Source of the DNA: Myxococcales bacterium
GTDB lineage: Bacteria; Myxococcota_A; UBA9160; UBA4427
Direction: 5' to 3'
Length of the DNA: 64,000 nt
Assembly (NCBI GenBank): GCA_012959805.1
Contig: DUCN01000062.1
Location: forward strand, 216,500-280,499
Positions 16,690 through 25,063 of the stretch are shown in pieces (position 1 is the stretch's first letter; every line of letters starts with the position of its first letter). The notes beneath the pieces are model-generated. The model saw only the letters and a list, made by a program, of their open reading frames with translations, was not told the origin of the DNA and ran no database searches. Made by a program: the position numbers and the translations under genes.

Positions 16690-17337
16690 TTGCAGATCGC
16701 TAAATCGAGTTTTCGGCTGGGCACCGCATTGACTCTCCTGGTCGCTCTCGTGTGGGGGAGCACGGCGTCGGCGCGGATGCTGACTGCCGACGAGACCGAG
16801 ACGCTGGTTCGTGCCACCTATTTTGAGGGGATGCCCGAGGAAGAGGCCCGGCGAATTGGACCGGCCGGGGCGGCAAGGCTTGCCGAGATGCTGGCGGATT
16901 CCGATGAGTCCTCGATCCATGGGCAGATCATGTTGGCGCTTGGGCTCTGTGGATCGCCGGATGCGATGGCCGCAATCCAGGATTGGGTTGGTTCTCCGCC
17001 TGAGGGAGAGGTCGACCGAGATACGTTCCGAGCCTGGCAGGCTCTGCCCTACGCGTTGGGACATCTTGCGCGCTTCGATCGTCGAGCCCTACGACTCCTC
17101 GAGACCTTGATGAATGCGGGCCCGCCAAGCTGGACCTTTCGCCAGCATCGCGGGCCGCGCTTGAGCCGACTCACACGCGAGTCGGCGGTCAGTTCGCTTG
17201 CAGAAACCGGATTGCCCGAGGCCGGTCGAATTCTCAAGCACATCCCGCGCGATGCGACGGATGTCCAGTTTGGTCGCCACCTACAGGAAGCCCGAGCGAA
17301 GCATCGCGAACGCGCAGCCGAAGAAAGTCGCCGATGA
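16690..17337 (+). CDS. Secreted HEAT-like alpha-helical protein
   Basis: A 215-residue protein with a clear signal peptide (LGTALTLLVALVWGSTASA, cleavage after ASA near residue 28). The rest is rich in short helices of HEAT-like character (AAARLAEMLADSDESS, MLALGLCGSPDAMAAIQDW, AVSSLAETGLPEAGRILKHI). HEAT repeats are protein-binding scaffolds, so an exported partner-binding role is inferred. The start is TTG 16690 with GAGG ten bases upstream. Its stop overlaps the start of the PEP-CTERM metalloprotease-like gene (ATGA), so the two products are made together and may interact. Confidence 0.65.
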   Translation: MQIAKSSFRLGTALTLLVALVWGSTASARMLTADETETLVRATYFEGMPEEEARRIGPAGAARLAEMLADSDESSIHGQIMLALGLCGSPDAMAAIQDWVGSPPEGEVDRDTFRAWQALPYALGHLARFDRRALRLLETLMNAGPPSWTFRQHRGPRLSRLTRESAVSSLAETGLPEAGRILKHIPRDATDVQFGRHLQEARAKHRERAAEESRR

Positions 17338-19028
17338 TTCGGGCCCGGCGGCGACTTCGATCCACGATTCGCTTCAGGCTTGTCATGACTTGTACTGCGA
17401 CGTGGGCGTTTCTAGCGCCGGCCGCGATTGCTGCGCCGGCGGTCGACCTTCATGAACTCAGTTGGTCCGTGCATGTTGACTTGATCAACGCAGGGGCGGG
17501 CGAAGACCTGGCCTATTGGCAAGGCATCATCGATTCCGCCGTTAACGCGGGCAATGATCTTCTCGAAGGCGGGCAAGGTCCCTCGGACACGCCCTGTTGT
17601 ACGCGGATGGTTCGCAGCGTATCCGTTGCGACCTTTGGGACGCCCGGCGATGGCCTCGACGTCATGAATAGTGCGTCGGACGAGACGGCCATCGGGAATA
17701 CCGGCGGCGCGGGTTCGCAAGCGTTCTTGATCGACAGCATCGAATATTGCGGTGGGTCCGCGCCGAATGCGATCGGATGTGCTCTCAACACGACCTGTAC
17801 GGGAAACGGGAACGACGATCCGAACGTCTGGATGGTCGTGACGGTCGACTCCCTCGATAGTGGAACTCTTCCCGCCGTCGTGGCGCATGAACGCGGACAT
17901 AACGCTTGCCTCTCGCATGTGTCAGGTGCCGAATGTCAGCTCATGCAGGGGGCTGTGTTCACGCCGGGAAACGGTGGCTGTCTGGCGGTGAGCGAATGCG
18001 CCAACTTCCAGCTGGGTCGCACGACGACTTCGAGCGGCCTCGAATGCAGTTGCTTCGATAACGGCGGCAGCGCTCTCGCCGACGGGACGATCTGTACGGA
18101 ACAGACGAATGGTCTTTGTTCGGGGGGGCTCTGTGGGGTCTTCGATGGGGACGCGGGCGTTCGATTGATCGCGGCGGCCGCACCGGGGACGGCATCGGGT
18201 GGGCCGCCGGATGATTCGATAACGATCTCGGCATTGTCCGGGGACTGGTCGACCTTGGCGCAATTTTTGCCCGCTGCCGATGATGTTCGCGGGATGGCCT
18301 ACGCCCATGATTCCGAGACACTCTATGGTGTGGTTCCGACGGTGGCCGACGACGAGATCGTGACGATCGATCCGACGACGGGAATGATTCTCTCTACGGT
18401 GGGGACGATCGCGAACGGTGCGCTCGAGATCGTCTCGATGGCCTACGACCCGGGGCCGACGAATCTGGCCAGTGACGATCGACTATTGGTTCTCGAGGCG
18501 GGCGGGATGTTGGGCGAGATCCGATGGATCGATCCGGCCTTTCCTTCGCAAACCAATTTGCTGGGCACCCTCGCGTTTGGGGGAACCACTCTCTTTACCG
18601 GCCTGGCCTATGACAGCATCCATGGGAAGTTATTTGCGGCGACCCCGTTCAGTTCGGATGGGCTCTACGAGATCGATCTTTCGACCTGCCCACCGTCTCC
18701 CTGCTTCGCGGCTCAGGTTCCGGGTGCAAACCTGGAACGCGACGATGCCAGCCTGAGTTTTTCACCGATCACGGGCATGCTCTACCTCGTCGGGACTCTC
18801 GACTACGTGGTGGCTCAGACCACGGACTACAACGTGATCGATCCGCTGACTGGCGTGAGCATGCTGACGCTGAATGTCGATGCGTTTACGCCCGCTGCGC
18901 TGGCGGCGGTTCCAGAACCAGGCTTCGGTCTGATGGTCGCAGTCGGCGCGCTTGGCCTCGCGGCTGCCTCGCGGCGGAGATGTTCTGTCTCTGGCAGAGA
19001 CCTGATCCCGGTGGGAGGCGGCATGTAG
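17334..19028 (+). CDS. PEP-CTERM secreted metalloprotease-like protein
   Basis: A 564-residue exported protein. After a signal peptide (to about residue 34) comes a protease-like domain with HERGHNACLSH (residues 185-195). This fits the metzincin pattern HExxHxxGxxH except that Cys stands where Gly is usual; a later Met in CQLMQGAVF could be the Met-turn. Many cysteines suggest disulfides. Residues 290-510 read like beta-propeller strands (VRGMAYAHDSETLYGV, FTGLAYDSIHGKLFAA). The C-terminus has VPEPGFGLMVAVGALGLAAA followed by SRRR, a PEP-CTERM sorting signal normally cut by an exosortase, but with about 15 further residues. No exosortase gene is in the window. Coupled by ATGA to the upstream HEAT-like gene. 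Confidence 0.75.
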   Translation: MIRARRRLRSTIRFRLVMTCTATWAFLAPAAIAAPAVDLHELSWSVHVDLINAGAGEDLAYWQGIIDSAVNAGNDLLEGGQGPSDTPCCTRMVRSVSVATFGTPGDGLDVMNSASDETAIGNTGGAGSQAFLIDSIEYCGGSAPNAIGCALNTTCTGNGNDDPNVWMVVTVDSLDSGTLPAVVAHERGHNACLSHVSGAECQLMQGAVFTPGNGGCLAVSECANFQLGRTTTSSGLECSCFDNGGSALADGTICTEQTNGLCSGGLCGVFDGDAGVRLIAAAAPGTASGGPPDDSITISALSGDWSTLAQFLPAADDVRGMAYAHDSETLYGVVPTVADDEIVTIDPTTGMILSTVGTIANGALEIVSMAYDPGPTNLASDDRLLVLEAGGMLGEIRWIDPAFPSQTNLLGTLAFGGTTLFTGLAYDSIHGKLFAATPFSSDGLYEIDLSTCPPSPCFAAQVPGANLERDDASLSFSPITGMLYLVGTLDYVVAQTTDYNVIDPLTGVSMLTLNVDAFTPAALAAVPEPGFGLMVAVGALGLAAASRRRCSVSGRDLIPVGGGM

Positions 19029-19145
19029 TCAATTGGTTGGACGAATCGTGGACGAGCCAGGTGGAAGACACGTTATGAGGCTGACGAATCGAGTGCCTGG
19101 CACATTGAAGCGTTGGAGGATTTGAGATGATCGGTCTGGGCCTTG

Positions 19146-19201
19146 GGAAGCCGGCCGACCAAGGGATTCTCTCCGCTGGGTCAGCCGGCTTCCGCTCTTT
19201 T
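19146..19201 (+). terminator. Strong intrinsic terminator after the PEP-CTERM gene
   Basis: GGAAGCCGGC at 19146-19155 pairs perfectly with GCCGGCTTCC at 19184-19193; a further GACC/GGTC pairing lies inside. The stem is followed by GCTCTTTT. It sits 118 bases after the stop at 19028. Confidence 0.75.
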
Positions 19202-19225
19202 GGGACCGCGGCCTCAGATTGATCC

Positions 19226-19272
19226 CGCCGCCGCCGCCGCCGTCATTCGAGGGCGGTGGCGGTGGCGGCAAG
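19226..19272 (-). terminator. CCG-repeat hairpin after small membrane gene
   Basis: A run of five CCG triplets faces GGCGGTGGCGGTGGCGG across nine bases, giving a very GC-rich stem with two mismatches. On the minus strand it follows the stop of 19281-19550 by about ten bases, so it may end that transcript. No T run. Confidence 0.4.
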
Positions 19273-19280
19273 GCAATCCG

Positions 19281-19550
19281 CTAGCCGCTCGGCCGATTCA
19301 CCGCAGCGACTTCTGTCGCTGGGCGGTCGCTGGTCCCGACGGACTGGCTTGCTCGCGAATGCTCCGCGATATCACCCGAGGCCGAGACGCCCGTATTTCG
19401 ATCCGTCACTGGAGCGAGATGGTCGAGCCACTGCAGGGAGAAGAGCAGGAGCAGAACCATCACCGCGAGTGCCGCACCGGCCGCCATATTCCAGATGACG
19501 CGCTCGATGAAGAGCTCGCCGCGAGTCCTGGTTTCGAATCTTCGTTGCAT
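19281..19550 (-). CDS. Small single-span membrane protein
   Basis: An 89-residue protein of unknown function. Residues 1-20 are charged (MQRRFETRTRGELFIERV), followed by a single hydrophobic helix (MAAGAALAVMVLLLLFSLQW) and a soluble Ser/Thr/Ala-rich tail. AGGAAGGAG nine bases before the ATG is an excellent ribosome site, which is the main reason to call it real. It is flanked by a GC-rich hairpin downstream and a 14-bp hairpin 105 bases upstream, so it is probably its own transcript. No family recognised. Confidence 0.6.
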   Translation of the reverse strand: MQRRFETRTRGELFIERVIWNMAAGAALAVMVLLLLFSLQWLDHLAPVTDRNTGVSASGDIAEHSRASQSVGTSDRPATEVAAVNRPSG

Positions 19551-19654
19551 GGTTCGTACTCCTTCCTGTTGGTTCGCTGGCTCGGTCTTGTCGCGACCGG
19601 TCTAATCCCGGCCGGGCCGTTCCCGGTCGGGTCAATCTTTTCGAGCCCCAAATG

Positions 19655-19694
19655 ACGAGAACCCCTCCGGCCATTTGGCGGGAGGGGTTCTCGT
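19655..19694 (-). terminator. Perfect 14-bp hairpin
   Basis: ACGAGAACCCCTCC (19655-19668) and GGAGGGGTTCTCGT (19681-19694) are exact reverse complements; GCC-ATTT-GGC closes the inner loop. On the minus strand it begins 22 bases after the stop of 19717-19995. No T run follows on either strand, so it is either a factor-assisted terminator or an RNA structure in front of the next minus-strand gene. Confidence 0.7.
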
Positions 19695-19716
19695 TGGGAA
19701 CTCGATGGACTGAGTT

Positions 19717-19995
19717 CTAAACGTTCTTGATCGAGGTCCGTTTTCGGGTTGGAGTCCAAATGCTGGACCTGATCTTGGAGTCCCCCTCCGATTTGATGTT
19801 CAGCGCCGTTTGCGGCTTAGTAACGACCTCATTTCGAATCGTCCCGGCGCCCTGGCCATGATCGCCCCGACACGTCCAGTCATCCGAGACCATCCGATCG
19901 CGCCCGAATGCTGCGGCCGTACGGAAGCTCGATGAACTCGATACGGCGATCGCGTCCGTCGCCGCCTGGCTCTGTGTGAATGAAAGGGCGTGCAT
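19717..19995 (-). CDS. Hypothetical protein, about 92 residues
   Basis: Short minus-strand gene of unknown function. Starting from ATG 19995 the protein is hydrophilic, with a serine run (AVSSSSSFRTAAAFGRD) and a basic C-terminus (TPTRKRTSIKNV). TTG 20022 is an alternative start adding MKKEELKLP. AAGAAAGAGGAA lies about 14 bases before ATG 19995, rather far. The strongest support is position: the stop is followed 22 bases later by a perfect 14-bp hairpin. No signal peptide or known domain is visible. Confidence 0.4.
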   Translation of the reverse strand: MHALSFTQSQAATDAIAVSSSSSFRTAAAFGRDRMVSDDWTCRGDHGQGAGTIRNEVVTKPQTALNIKSEGDSKIRSSIWTPTRKRTSIKNV

Positions 19996-20118
19996 GGGAA
20001 GTTTGAGTTCCTCTTTCTTCAAGTTTTCGATTCTTCGTGCGGTTTTGTATCGGCGATGGGCGGCGAAGTCAAAGGGGTTTTTACATTGATCCCGGAATAT
20101 CCAGCGATTCGTCCCGAG

Positions 20119-21003
20119 TCACGCAAAGTTTTCGAGGAAGGGTTGGATGGGCAGCTCGCTGATCGCGATTTGACCGCCCATGCAGGTGGCTATGTCGTGT
20201 CCATCGAGTCGCGGGCGATTATGGAAGTCGCTGATCCAATGAAGCTCGCCGCCGCGATTTTCGTATTGGAAGGCATGCGGGCTCGGGTCGAGCGGGCAGA
20301 ACACAATATCGTGTTCCGTCGACTCGTCCGCGGGATGCGGAAGGTTGACGTTCCAGAATGTGCCTGGGCGTGGTCGCCGCATGAAGAGAATGTCGAGGGC
20401 CTGGGCGGCGCGAAGGGCGGTCGCCTCCCAATCGGGTTTTCGATGCTTGCCGACATATTGGGAGATCGCGATGGCCGGAAATCCGAGGATGGTGGCTTCC
20501 CGCGCCGCCGCTGCTGTCCCGGAGATGTAGACGTCCATGCCGAGATTCGCGCCGTGGTTGATGCCCGCGACCAGCCAAATCTCTCTCGCGTCGCCGGTCT
20601 CACCCGCGGCCATCTCCCGAGCCGACTTTGACTCGACCGCATTAGCCCCAGCGGCCTGGGACCCAGTCGCTCCGTCCCCCAGGATCTTGCGCGCAAACGT
20701 CGCCCGCCCACCCAGCGCCACCCGCGCACAATCCGCTGGCGTGCCATCAAGACCGAAGCGACCCAGCGAAAGTTCCTCCAGCGCCATCGGACGCTTGGTT
20801 GTTACCGCATGACCGACCCCACTCTGGGGGCCCGAGGGCGCCACGATCAGGCAATTGGCCTGGGGCGCCAGGATCTTGTGGAGGGTCGCGAGCCCATCCG
20901 CGTGGACACCATCGTCATTCGAGAGAACGAGTCGATGCTTCAGCGTGTTCGATTGATCATCGATGGTCGTCGGATTTGGTGACGTCACGGGCCTGGAAGT
21001 CAT
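20119..21003 (-). CDS. surE: 5'-nucleotidase SurE
   Basis: SurE survival-protein phosphatase of 294 residues, removing phosphate from nucleoside 5'-monophosphates with a divalent metal. The metal-site sequence HRLVLSNDDGVHADGLATL, the loop VAPSGPQSGVGHAVT, FGLDGTPADCARVALGG and VAGINHGANLGMDVYISGT are all present. Two things are unusual: about 22 residues precede the conserved start, and an Ala/Gly/Ser-rich insert of about 40 residues separates ALGG from WLVAGINHG, where the family normally has a short connection. ATG 21003 is the first plausible start but lacks a clear ribosome site. Divergent from 21132-21755. Confidence 0.92.
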   Translation of the reverse strand: MTSRPVTSPNPTTIDDQSNTLKHRLVLSNDDGVHADGLATLHKILAPQANCLIVAPSGPQSGVGHAVTTKRPMALEELSLGRFGLDGTPADCARVALGGRATFARKILGDGATGSQAAGANAVESKSAREMAAGETGDAREIWLVAGINHGANLGMDVYISGTAAAAREATILGFPAIAISQYVGKHRKPDWEATALRAAQALDILFMRRPRPGTFWNVNLPHPADESTEHDIVFCPLDPSPHAFQYENRGGELHWISDFHNRPRLDGHDIATCMGGQIAISELPIQPFLENFA

Positions 21004-21131
21004 TATAGGTATAGTCAGTCGATCTCCGGCTGTTCGGAAAATGACTGGACGCTGCGAGCCGGGTGCAGAACGCCTGCAATTCGAGTAAACATGCTGTGAT
21101 GTGATGGGAAAACACTTCTTCTGTCCGAAGA

Positions 21132-21755
21132 ATGGACGATAGCTTGATGGCCCAAGGAGACGAGACCCCGGAGATGCCCCCCCTGAAAATTTCGACAGAA
21201 CAACTGATCGCGCTGCATGGATTCTTTGCCGAGGCCGCGGCCGTCGGCGAAGCATCACTGGCCGAGATCTCGGGCTGTGAGACGGAAATCGAGGTGCTCG
21301 AAGTCCGCGCCACATCGCTTGGCGACTTTGGCGAGCACGGATTGCGGCTCTCCGAGGATCTGGTCGCGGGCGTGATCGGGCGGCTGGACGGCGCGATGCC
21401 CGGCTCCCTCAATGTTGTGTTCGAGCCCGAAGACGCATTGGTCTGGGCCCAGATGGGCGACAGCGATCGGCCCCTCGAAACCTTCGTGTCCATGGGGACA
21501 GAATTTCTCGAAGGCCTCACAGTCGCATTGGCGGAGATTCTCCAATCGGAATGTTCGTTCCGAGATGCCGAGCTCTGCGAAGACTCGGAACTCGCCATGT
21601 TCGTGAAGACCCATGCGCCTTCGGACACATTGGTCTTCTCGCTTCGCCTTCGGATTCTCTCGCGAGATGAAGCCGTTTCCGCTGTCTCCCATCTCTTGAT
21701 CGAGCCCAAATATCTCGCCCAGCTCTTTTCGGCACTGTCGACGGCGGTTCACTGA
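21132..21755 (+). CDS. Conserved hypothetical, possibly CheC/FliY-like fold
   Basis: A 207-residue acidic soluble protein. Two similar halves can be seen: LIALHGFFAEAAAVGEASLA with ETEIEVLEVRATSLGDF, and TFVSMGTEFLEGLTVALAEI with DTLVFSLRLRI. The pattern of an amphipathic helix followed by strands, with MPGSLNVVFEPEDA between, is reminiscent of CheC/CheX/FliN-FliY chemotaxis phosphatase folds. The diagnostic D/S-x3-E-x2-N motif is not clearly present, so this is a weak suggestion. No motility genes are nearby. The next gene starts 27 bases after its stop. Confidence 0.55.
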   Translation: MDDSLMAQGDETPEMPPLKISTEQLIALHGFFAEAAAVGEASLAEISGCETEIEVLEVRATSLGDFGEHGLRLSEDLVAGVIGRLDGAMPGSLNVVFEPEDALVWAQMGDSDRPLETFVSMGTEFLEGLTVALAEILQSECSFRDAELCEDSELAMFVKTHAPSDTLVFSLRLRILSRDEAVSAVSHLLIEPKYLAQLFSALSTAVH

Positions 21756-21782
21756 TTTCCCGCGCTACCCTTCGCGGCACTC

Positions 21783-22493
21783 ATGGCCATTCTTCTCATT
21801 AGACACGGTGAAACTGCGGGAAACCGTAATCGCATCATCCAGGTCCCGGAAACTCCGCTTTCCGACCGCGGTCTCGCGCAGGCCGCTCGTCTCGGCCAAC
21901 GCCTCGCGAAGGCCCCCATCACGGAGATCTGGACCAGCCATCTTCCCCGCGCCCGCATGACGGCCGCCGCCATCGAATCGACGACTGGCGTTTCGGCCCG
22001 CGAAGAGCCCAATCTCGAAGAGCGAAGCCTCGGCGACCTTCGAGGGACCGCCTACGACGATCTCGATTTCGATCCTTTCGGCCAGAGCTACGCGCCGCCC
22101 GCAGGTGAGACCTGGGAGGTCTTCAATGAGCGAGTCGATCGCATGTGGGAAAAGATCGAACGTCACTGGGTCGACCAGTTTTCCAAGGCAGGCGACGACG
22201 TTCATTTCGCGGTCGTGAGTCATGGACTCTTTCTTCGGTCACTCATCGAGCGACATCTCTTCAGCGAAGAACAATTGGCGACACACGCCACGGAACAAGC
22301 GCCCTTTGTCATTGCGAATACCTCGCTTACCGTCGTCTCGCCTCGTCTCTCAGATGGTGCGGCCGGATCGAGTGGTGCGGCGGGTCGCGACGCGTCGTCC
22401 GGCGAGCTGGAACATCACGTCAAACTGATTGCATGCGCGGCGCATCTCGAAGGCGAAACAGCGCACGACGTTCGTTCAGTCGTCGGCATCTAG
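21783..22493 (+). CDS. Histidine phosphatase family protein (phosphoglycerate mutase-like)
   Basis: A 236-residue branch-1 histidine phosphatase. The catalytic signature LLIRHGETAGNRN is at the very N-terminus, LSDRGLAQAARLGQRL follows, and the second active-site His lies in FAVVSHGLFLRSLIERH. PNLEERSLGDLRG supplies the usual acidic residue. Such proteins dephosphorylate small phospho-metabolites or act as cofactor-dependent mutases; the specific substrate is unknown. The C-terminal 45 residues (Gly/Ala/Ser-rich then EHHVKLIACAAHLEG) extend beyond the core. ATG 21783 directly precedes the RHG motif. Confidence 0.9.
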   Translation: MAILLIRHGETAGNRNRIIQVPETPLSDRGLAQAARLGQRLAKAPITEIWTSHLPRARMTAAAIESTTGVSAREEPNLEERSLGDLRGTAYDDLDFDPFGQSYAPPAGETWEVFNERVDRMWEKIERHWVDQFSKAGDDVHFAVVSHGLFLRSLIERHLFSEEQLATHATEQAPFVIANTSLTVVSPRLSDGAAGSSGAAGRDASSGELEHHVKLIACAAHLEGETAHDVRSVVGI

Positions 22494-22574
22494 CCGACCG
22501 CGCGGCGTTTCTTTCGCGAGTCCCTGGCGCGGAATTCCTCGGCAAATCCGGCTCCACCGTGATATCTACTCCCC

Positions 22575-24503
22575 ATGACCGAATCGGCGGCTTTGGGGGA
22601 AGCGCAGAAGATCCTTGCGGAGATCTTCGGTTATTGCGATTTCCGCCCCGGACAAGAAGAAGCGATCGAAGCCGCCCTCGCCGGACGCGACGCCATCGTC
22701 CTCCTGCCGACGGGTTCGGGCAAATCGGTCTGCTATCAGGTCCCCGCGATTGCGGCCGCCCGCGCCGGACGTGGCACTACGATCGTCATCTCGCCGCTGA
22801 TCGCGCTCATGCAGGATCAGGTCGGCGCCTTACTTGGCCGCGGCGTCCGCGCCGCCGCCCTCCATAGCCATCAAGAAGACGCGGAACAGTCCGAAGCCGT
22901 CGCGAACTTTCTTCGCGGCGAACTCGACCTTCTCTATGTCTCTCCCGAACGAGCGGCCAAGGCAAGCTTCCGCCGAATGATGGCGCGCACGCCGATTGCG
23001 CTCCTGGCCGTCGACGAAGCGCACTGCGTCAGCCAATGGGGCCATGATTTCCGGCCGGACTTCATGCTCCTGTCCGAGCTTCGAGAAATCGTCGACGCAC
23101 CCATGATCGCCCTCACAGCGACCGCCACCTCCGTCGTCCTCCAAGAGATCGAAAATCGGTTGGAGTTACAGGATGTGTTAGTCGTGCAGGAAGGCTTCGA
23201 CCGCCCGAACCTTTCGTTTGCCGTTCGCGCGGTCCGAAAGGAGAGCGAGCGAGTCGGGATCGCTCTTGAAGAATTGGACCGCACGCATATCCGAGGCAGG
23301 GGAGGGCGCGGCCGAGCCATCATTTATTGCAGCACCCGGAAGGTGACGGAGCGCGTCGCCAAGTCGCTACGCGGTTCCGGGATCCGAGTCGGCCACTACC
23401 ATGCTGGCCGAACGAAGCTAGCCCGCGAACGCGCGCAAACCGCCTTCGAAATGGGACGGACTCGAGTTCTTGTCGCAACGAACGCCTTCGGCATGGGAAT
23501 CGACCTGCCCGACGTTCGGTTGATCGTGCATTTTCAGACCCCGGGCAGCGTCGAAGCTTACTACCAGGAAGCCGGCCGAGCGGGCCGCGATGGTGAGCCA
23601 GCACATTGCCTCTTGTTTTTTGGCCTTGCGGATCTTGCGACCCAGAGACGGCTCACCGAGCGATCGGCGGTTGGTGCGACACAGGAACAGAGGCGGGATG
23701 ATGCACTCGCTGAGATCGAACGTTATGCGACACAAGAGCAATGCCGACACCAGGCGCTTGTCTCGCATTTTACCGGCCGGGATGACGAGCCGGAATGCGG
23801 TCGTTGTGATGCGTGTCTGGGGACGGTTGCTGAGCCGGAGGCGGACCAGAATGGAAGGCCCTCGCGTGCGGTTGTCGAAAGTCTTCCGAGTGAGGCGCTC
23901 GACAAGATCGTTTCTGCGGTTGGTCGACTGAGCCGCCCGGTTGGACGTCGAAACCTCGCGCAGGCCTTGCGAGGGGGCAAGGCGAAGACGCTGAAGCGGG
24001 GCGGACTGCTCACGCTTCCCGAGTATGGAGAATTGTCGGAGTACAGCGAGGATGCAGTGATTGCCGCGATCGACGGACTGCTAGGTGAAGGGCGGCTGCA
24101 GCGGACCGGGAAGAAGTATCCGACGGTTTGGATTCCCGGCAAGCCCGTACGCACCACGCGTGTTACGCGGGGGAGTGCGAAGGGATCGGAGGATGCGGAT
24201 GGAGGTGGATGGGGTTCGACCTCTCACTCGATTTCGACGTCGCGCCGAAATTCGCAGCCTCGGTATGGCGGTGATATTGCGAAGGCGCTCGACAATTACC
24301 GGAAACGAACCGCGCGGAAGCTCGGGTGGAAGACGTATATGGTTTTTCAAAGAAGGGTTCTGCTTGCGATTGATCGTGACGAGCCGGATTCAATTGAGGC
24401 GCTGGGTCGGATTCCGGGGCTTGGTCCGGCGAAGATTGAGAGGTTTGGGGAAGATCTGTTGGGGATGGTGCGGGAGCATAGGAGGCGAAGGGCGGATGAT
24501 TGA
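22575..24503 (+). CDS. recQ: ATP-dependent DNA helicase RecQ (copy 2)
   Basis: Second RecQ-family helicase, 642 residues. It carries FRPGQEEAIEAALAGRDAI, Walker A LPTGSGKSVCYQVP, DEAH box LAVDEAHCVSQWGHDFRPDF, VATNAFGMGIDLPDV, YYQEAGRAGRDG and the zinc cysteines (EQCRHQALVSHF and ECGRCDAC). A low-complexity Gly/Ser linker near residues 535-570 leads to a C-terminal HRDC-type domain with GRIPGLGPAKIERFGEDLL. A hairpin follows the stop. The linker and helicase core differ from copy 1 at 4441-6441, so the two are old paralogues or of separate origin. GC is very high towards the end. Confidence 0.95.
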   Translation: MTESAALGEAQKILAEIFGYCDFRPGQEEAIEAALAGRDAIVLLPTGSGKSVCYQVPAIAAARAGRGTTIVISPLIALMQDQVGALLGRGVRAAALHSHQEDAEQSEAVANFLRGELDLLYVSPERAAKASFRRMMARTPIALLAVDEAHCVSQWGHDFRPDFMLLSELREIVDAPMIALTATATSVVLQEIENRLELQDVLVVQEGFDRPNLSFAVRAVRKESERVGIALEELDRTHIRGRGGRGRAIIYCSTRKVTERVAKSLRGSGIRVGHYHAGRTKLARERAQTAFEMGRTRVLVATNAFGMGIDLPDVRLIVHFQTPGSVEAYYQEAGRAGRDGEPAHCLLFFGLADLATQRRLTERSAVGATQEQRRDDALAEIERYATQEQCRHQALVSHFTGRDDEPECGRCDACLGTVAEPEADQNGRPSRAVVESLPSEALDKIVSAVGRLSRPVGRRNLAQALRGGKAKTLKRGGLLTLPEYGELSEYSEDAVIAAIDGLLGEGRLQRTGKKYPTVWIPGKPVRTTRVTRGSAKGSEDADGGGWGSTSHSISTSRRNSQPRYGGDIAKALDNYRKRTARKLGWKTYMVFQRRVLLAIDRDEPDSIEALGRIPGLGPAKIERFGEDLLGMVREHRRRRADD

Positions 24504-24506
24504 GGG

Positions 24507-24542
24507 GGGTGATAGGGGGCGGCGTCCTGCAGCCTATCACCC
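24507..24542 (+). terminator. Hairpin after second recQ
   Basis: GGGTGATAGG (24507-24516) pairs exactly with CCTATCACCC (24533-24542) around a 16-base loop, starting four bases after the recQ stop. No T run follows. Confidence 0.6.
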
Positions 24543-24699
24543 AAACTGAAACACGAGGAATCCTCGTAGCTCGCCGAAAGCTACGTGACTCGAAACCCTT
24601 ATCCGCCTGCCCTTTTCGACACCCTCATCGAAGCAACCCGACCACGCGCGAGTACCGGCAACAGAGCGTCGAATCGGACAAAGAATCTGGAGGGTGGGA

Positions 24700-24999
24700 A
24701 TGAATGCTGTGCCGCCGCGAAATCGACCTCTAACAGACGGACATGCACGACTGGCTTGGTGCGTTGAGGACCGCTCTTCATCTTTCGTACGGTGTTGCGC
24801 CCTAATCGCGACCGGCGCACTCGTAACGCTTGCTCTCTCGGGCTGTGACTCGAGCTTTATTTCGGAAGGGCCGGTCGCCATCTGCACCGAGTCTGGCACG
24901 CAATGTCAGCTTGCGAAGGGTCCCCTCGGTGTCTGCGAGGCGTCGCCGTGTTCGCCAAGCGAAATCGCACCTTGCTTCCGATGCACTTCACAGCACTAG
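24700..24999 (+). CDS. Small cysteine-rich lipoprotein
   Basis: A 99-residue protein with a late lipobox: the hydrophobic stretch ALIATGALVTLALSGC ends in the lipid-attachment Cys near residue 49. The mature part is short and cysteine-rich (CTESGTQCQLAKGPLGVCEA, then PCFRCTSQH), suggesting two or three disulfides or a metal site. GGAGG seven bases before ATG 24700 fits the start, although the 35 residues before the signal helix are unusually long and a start inside is possible. No known domain recognised. It precedes a decayed ATPase gene. Confidence 0.6.
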   Translation: MNAVPPRNRPLTDGHARLAWCVEDRSSSFVRCCALIATGALVTLALSGCDSSFISEGPVAICTESGTQCQLAKGPLGVCEASPCSPSEIAPCFRCTSQH

Positions 25000-25063
25000 A
25001 AATACCGTTGAGACTTCGCCCAGCTAGGATCGCTCAATCCTCCGAAACGTCAGGTTCAGTTGA

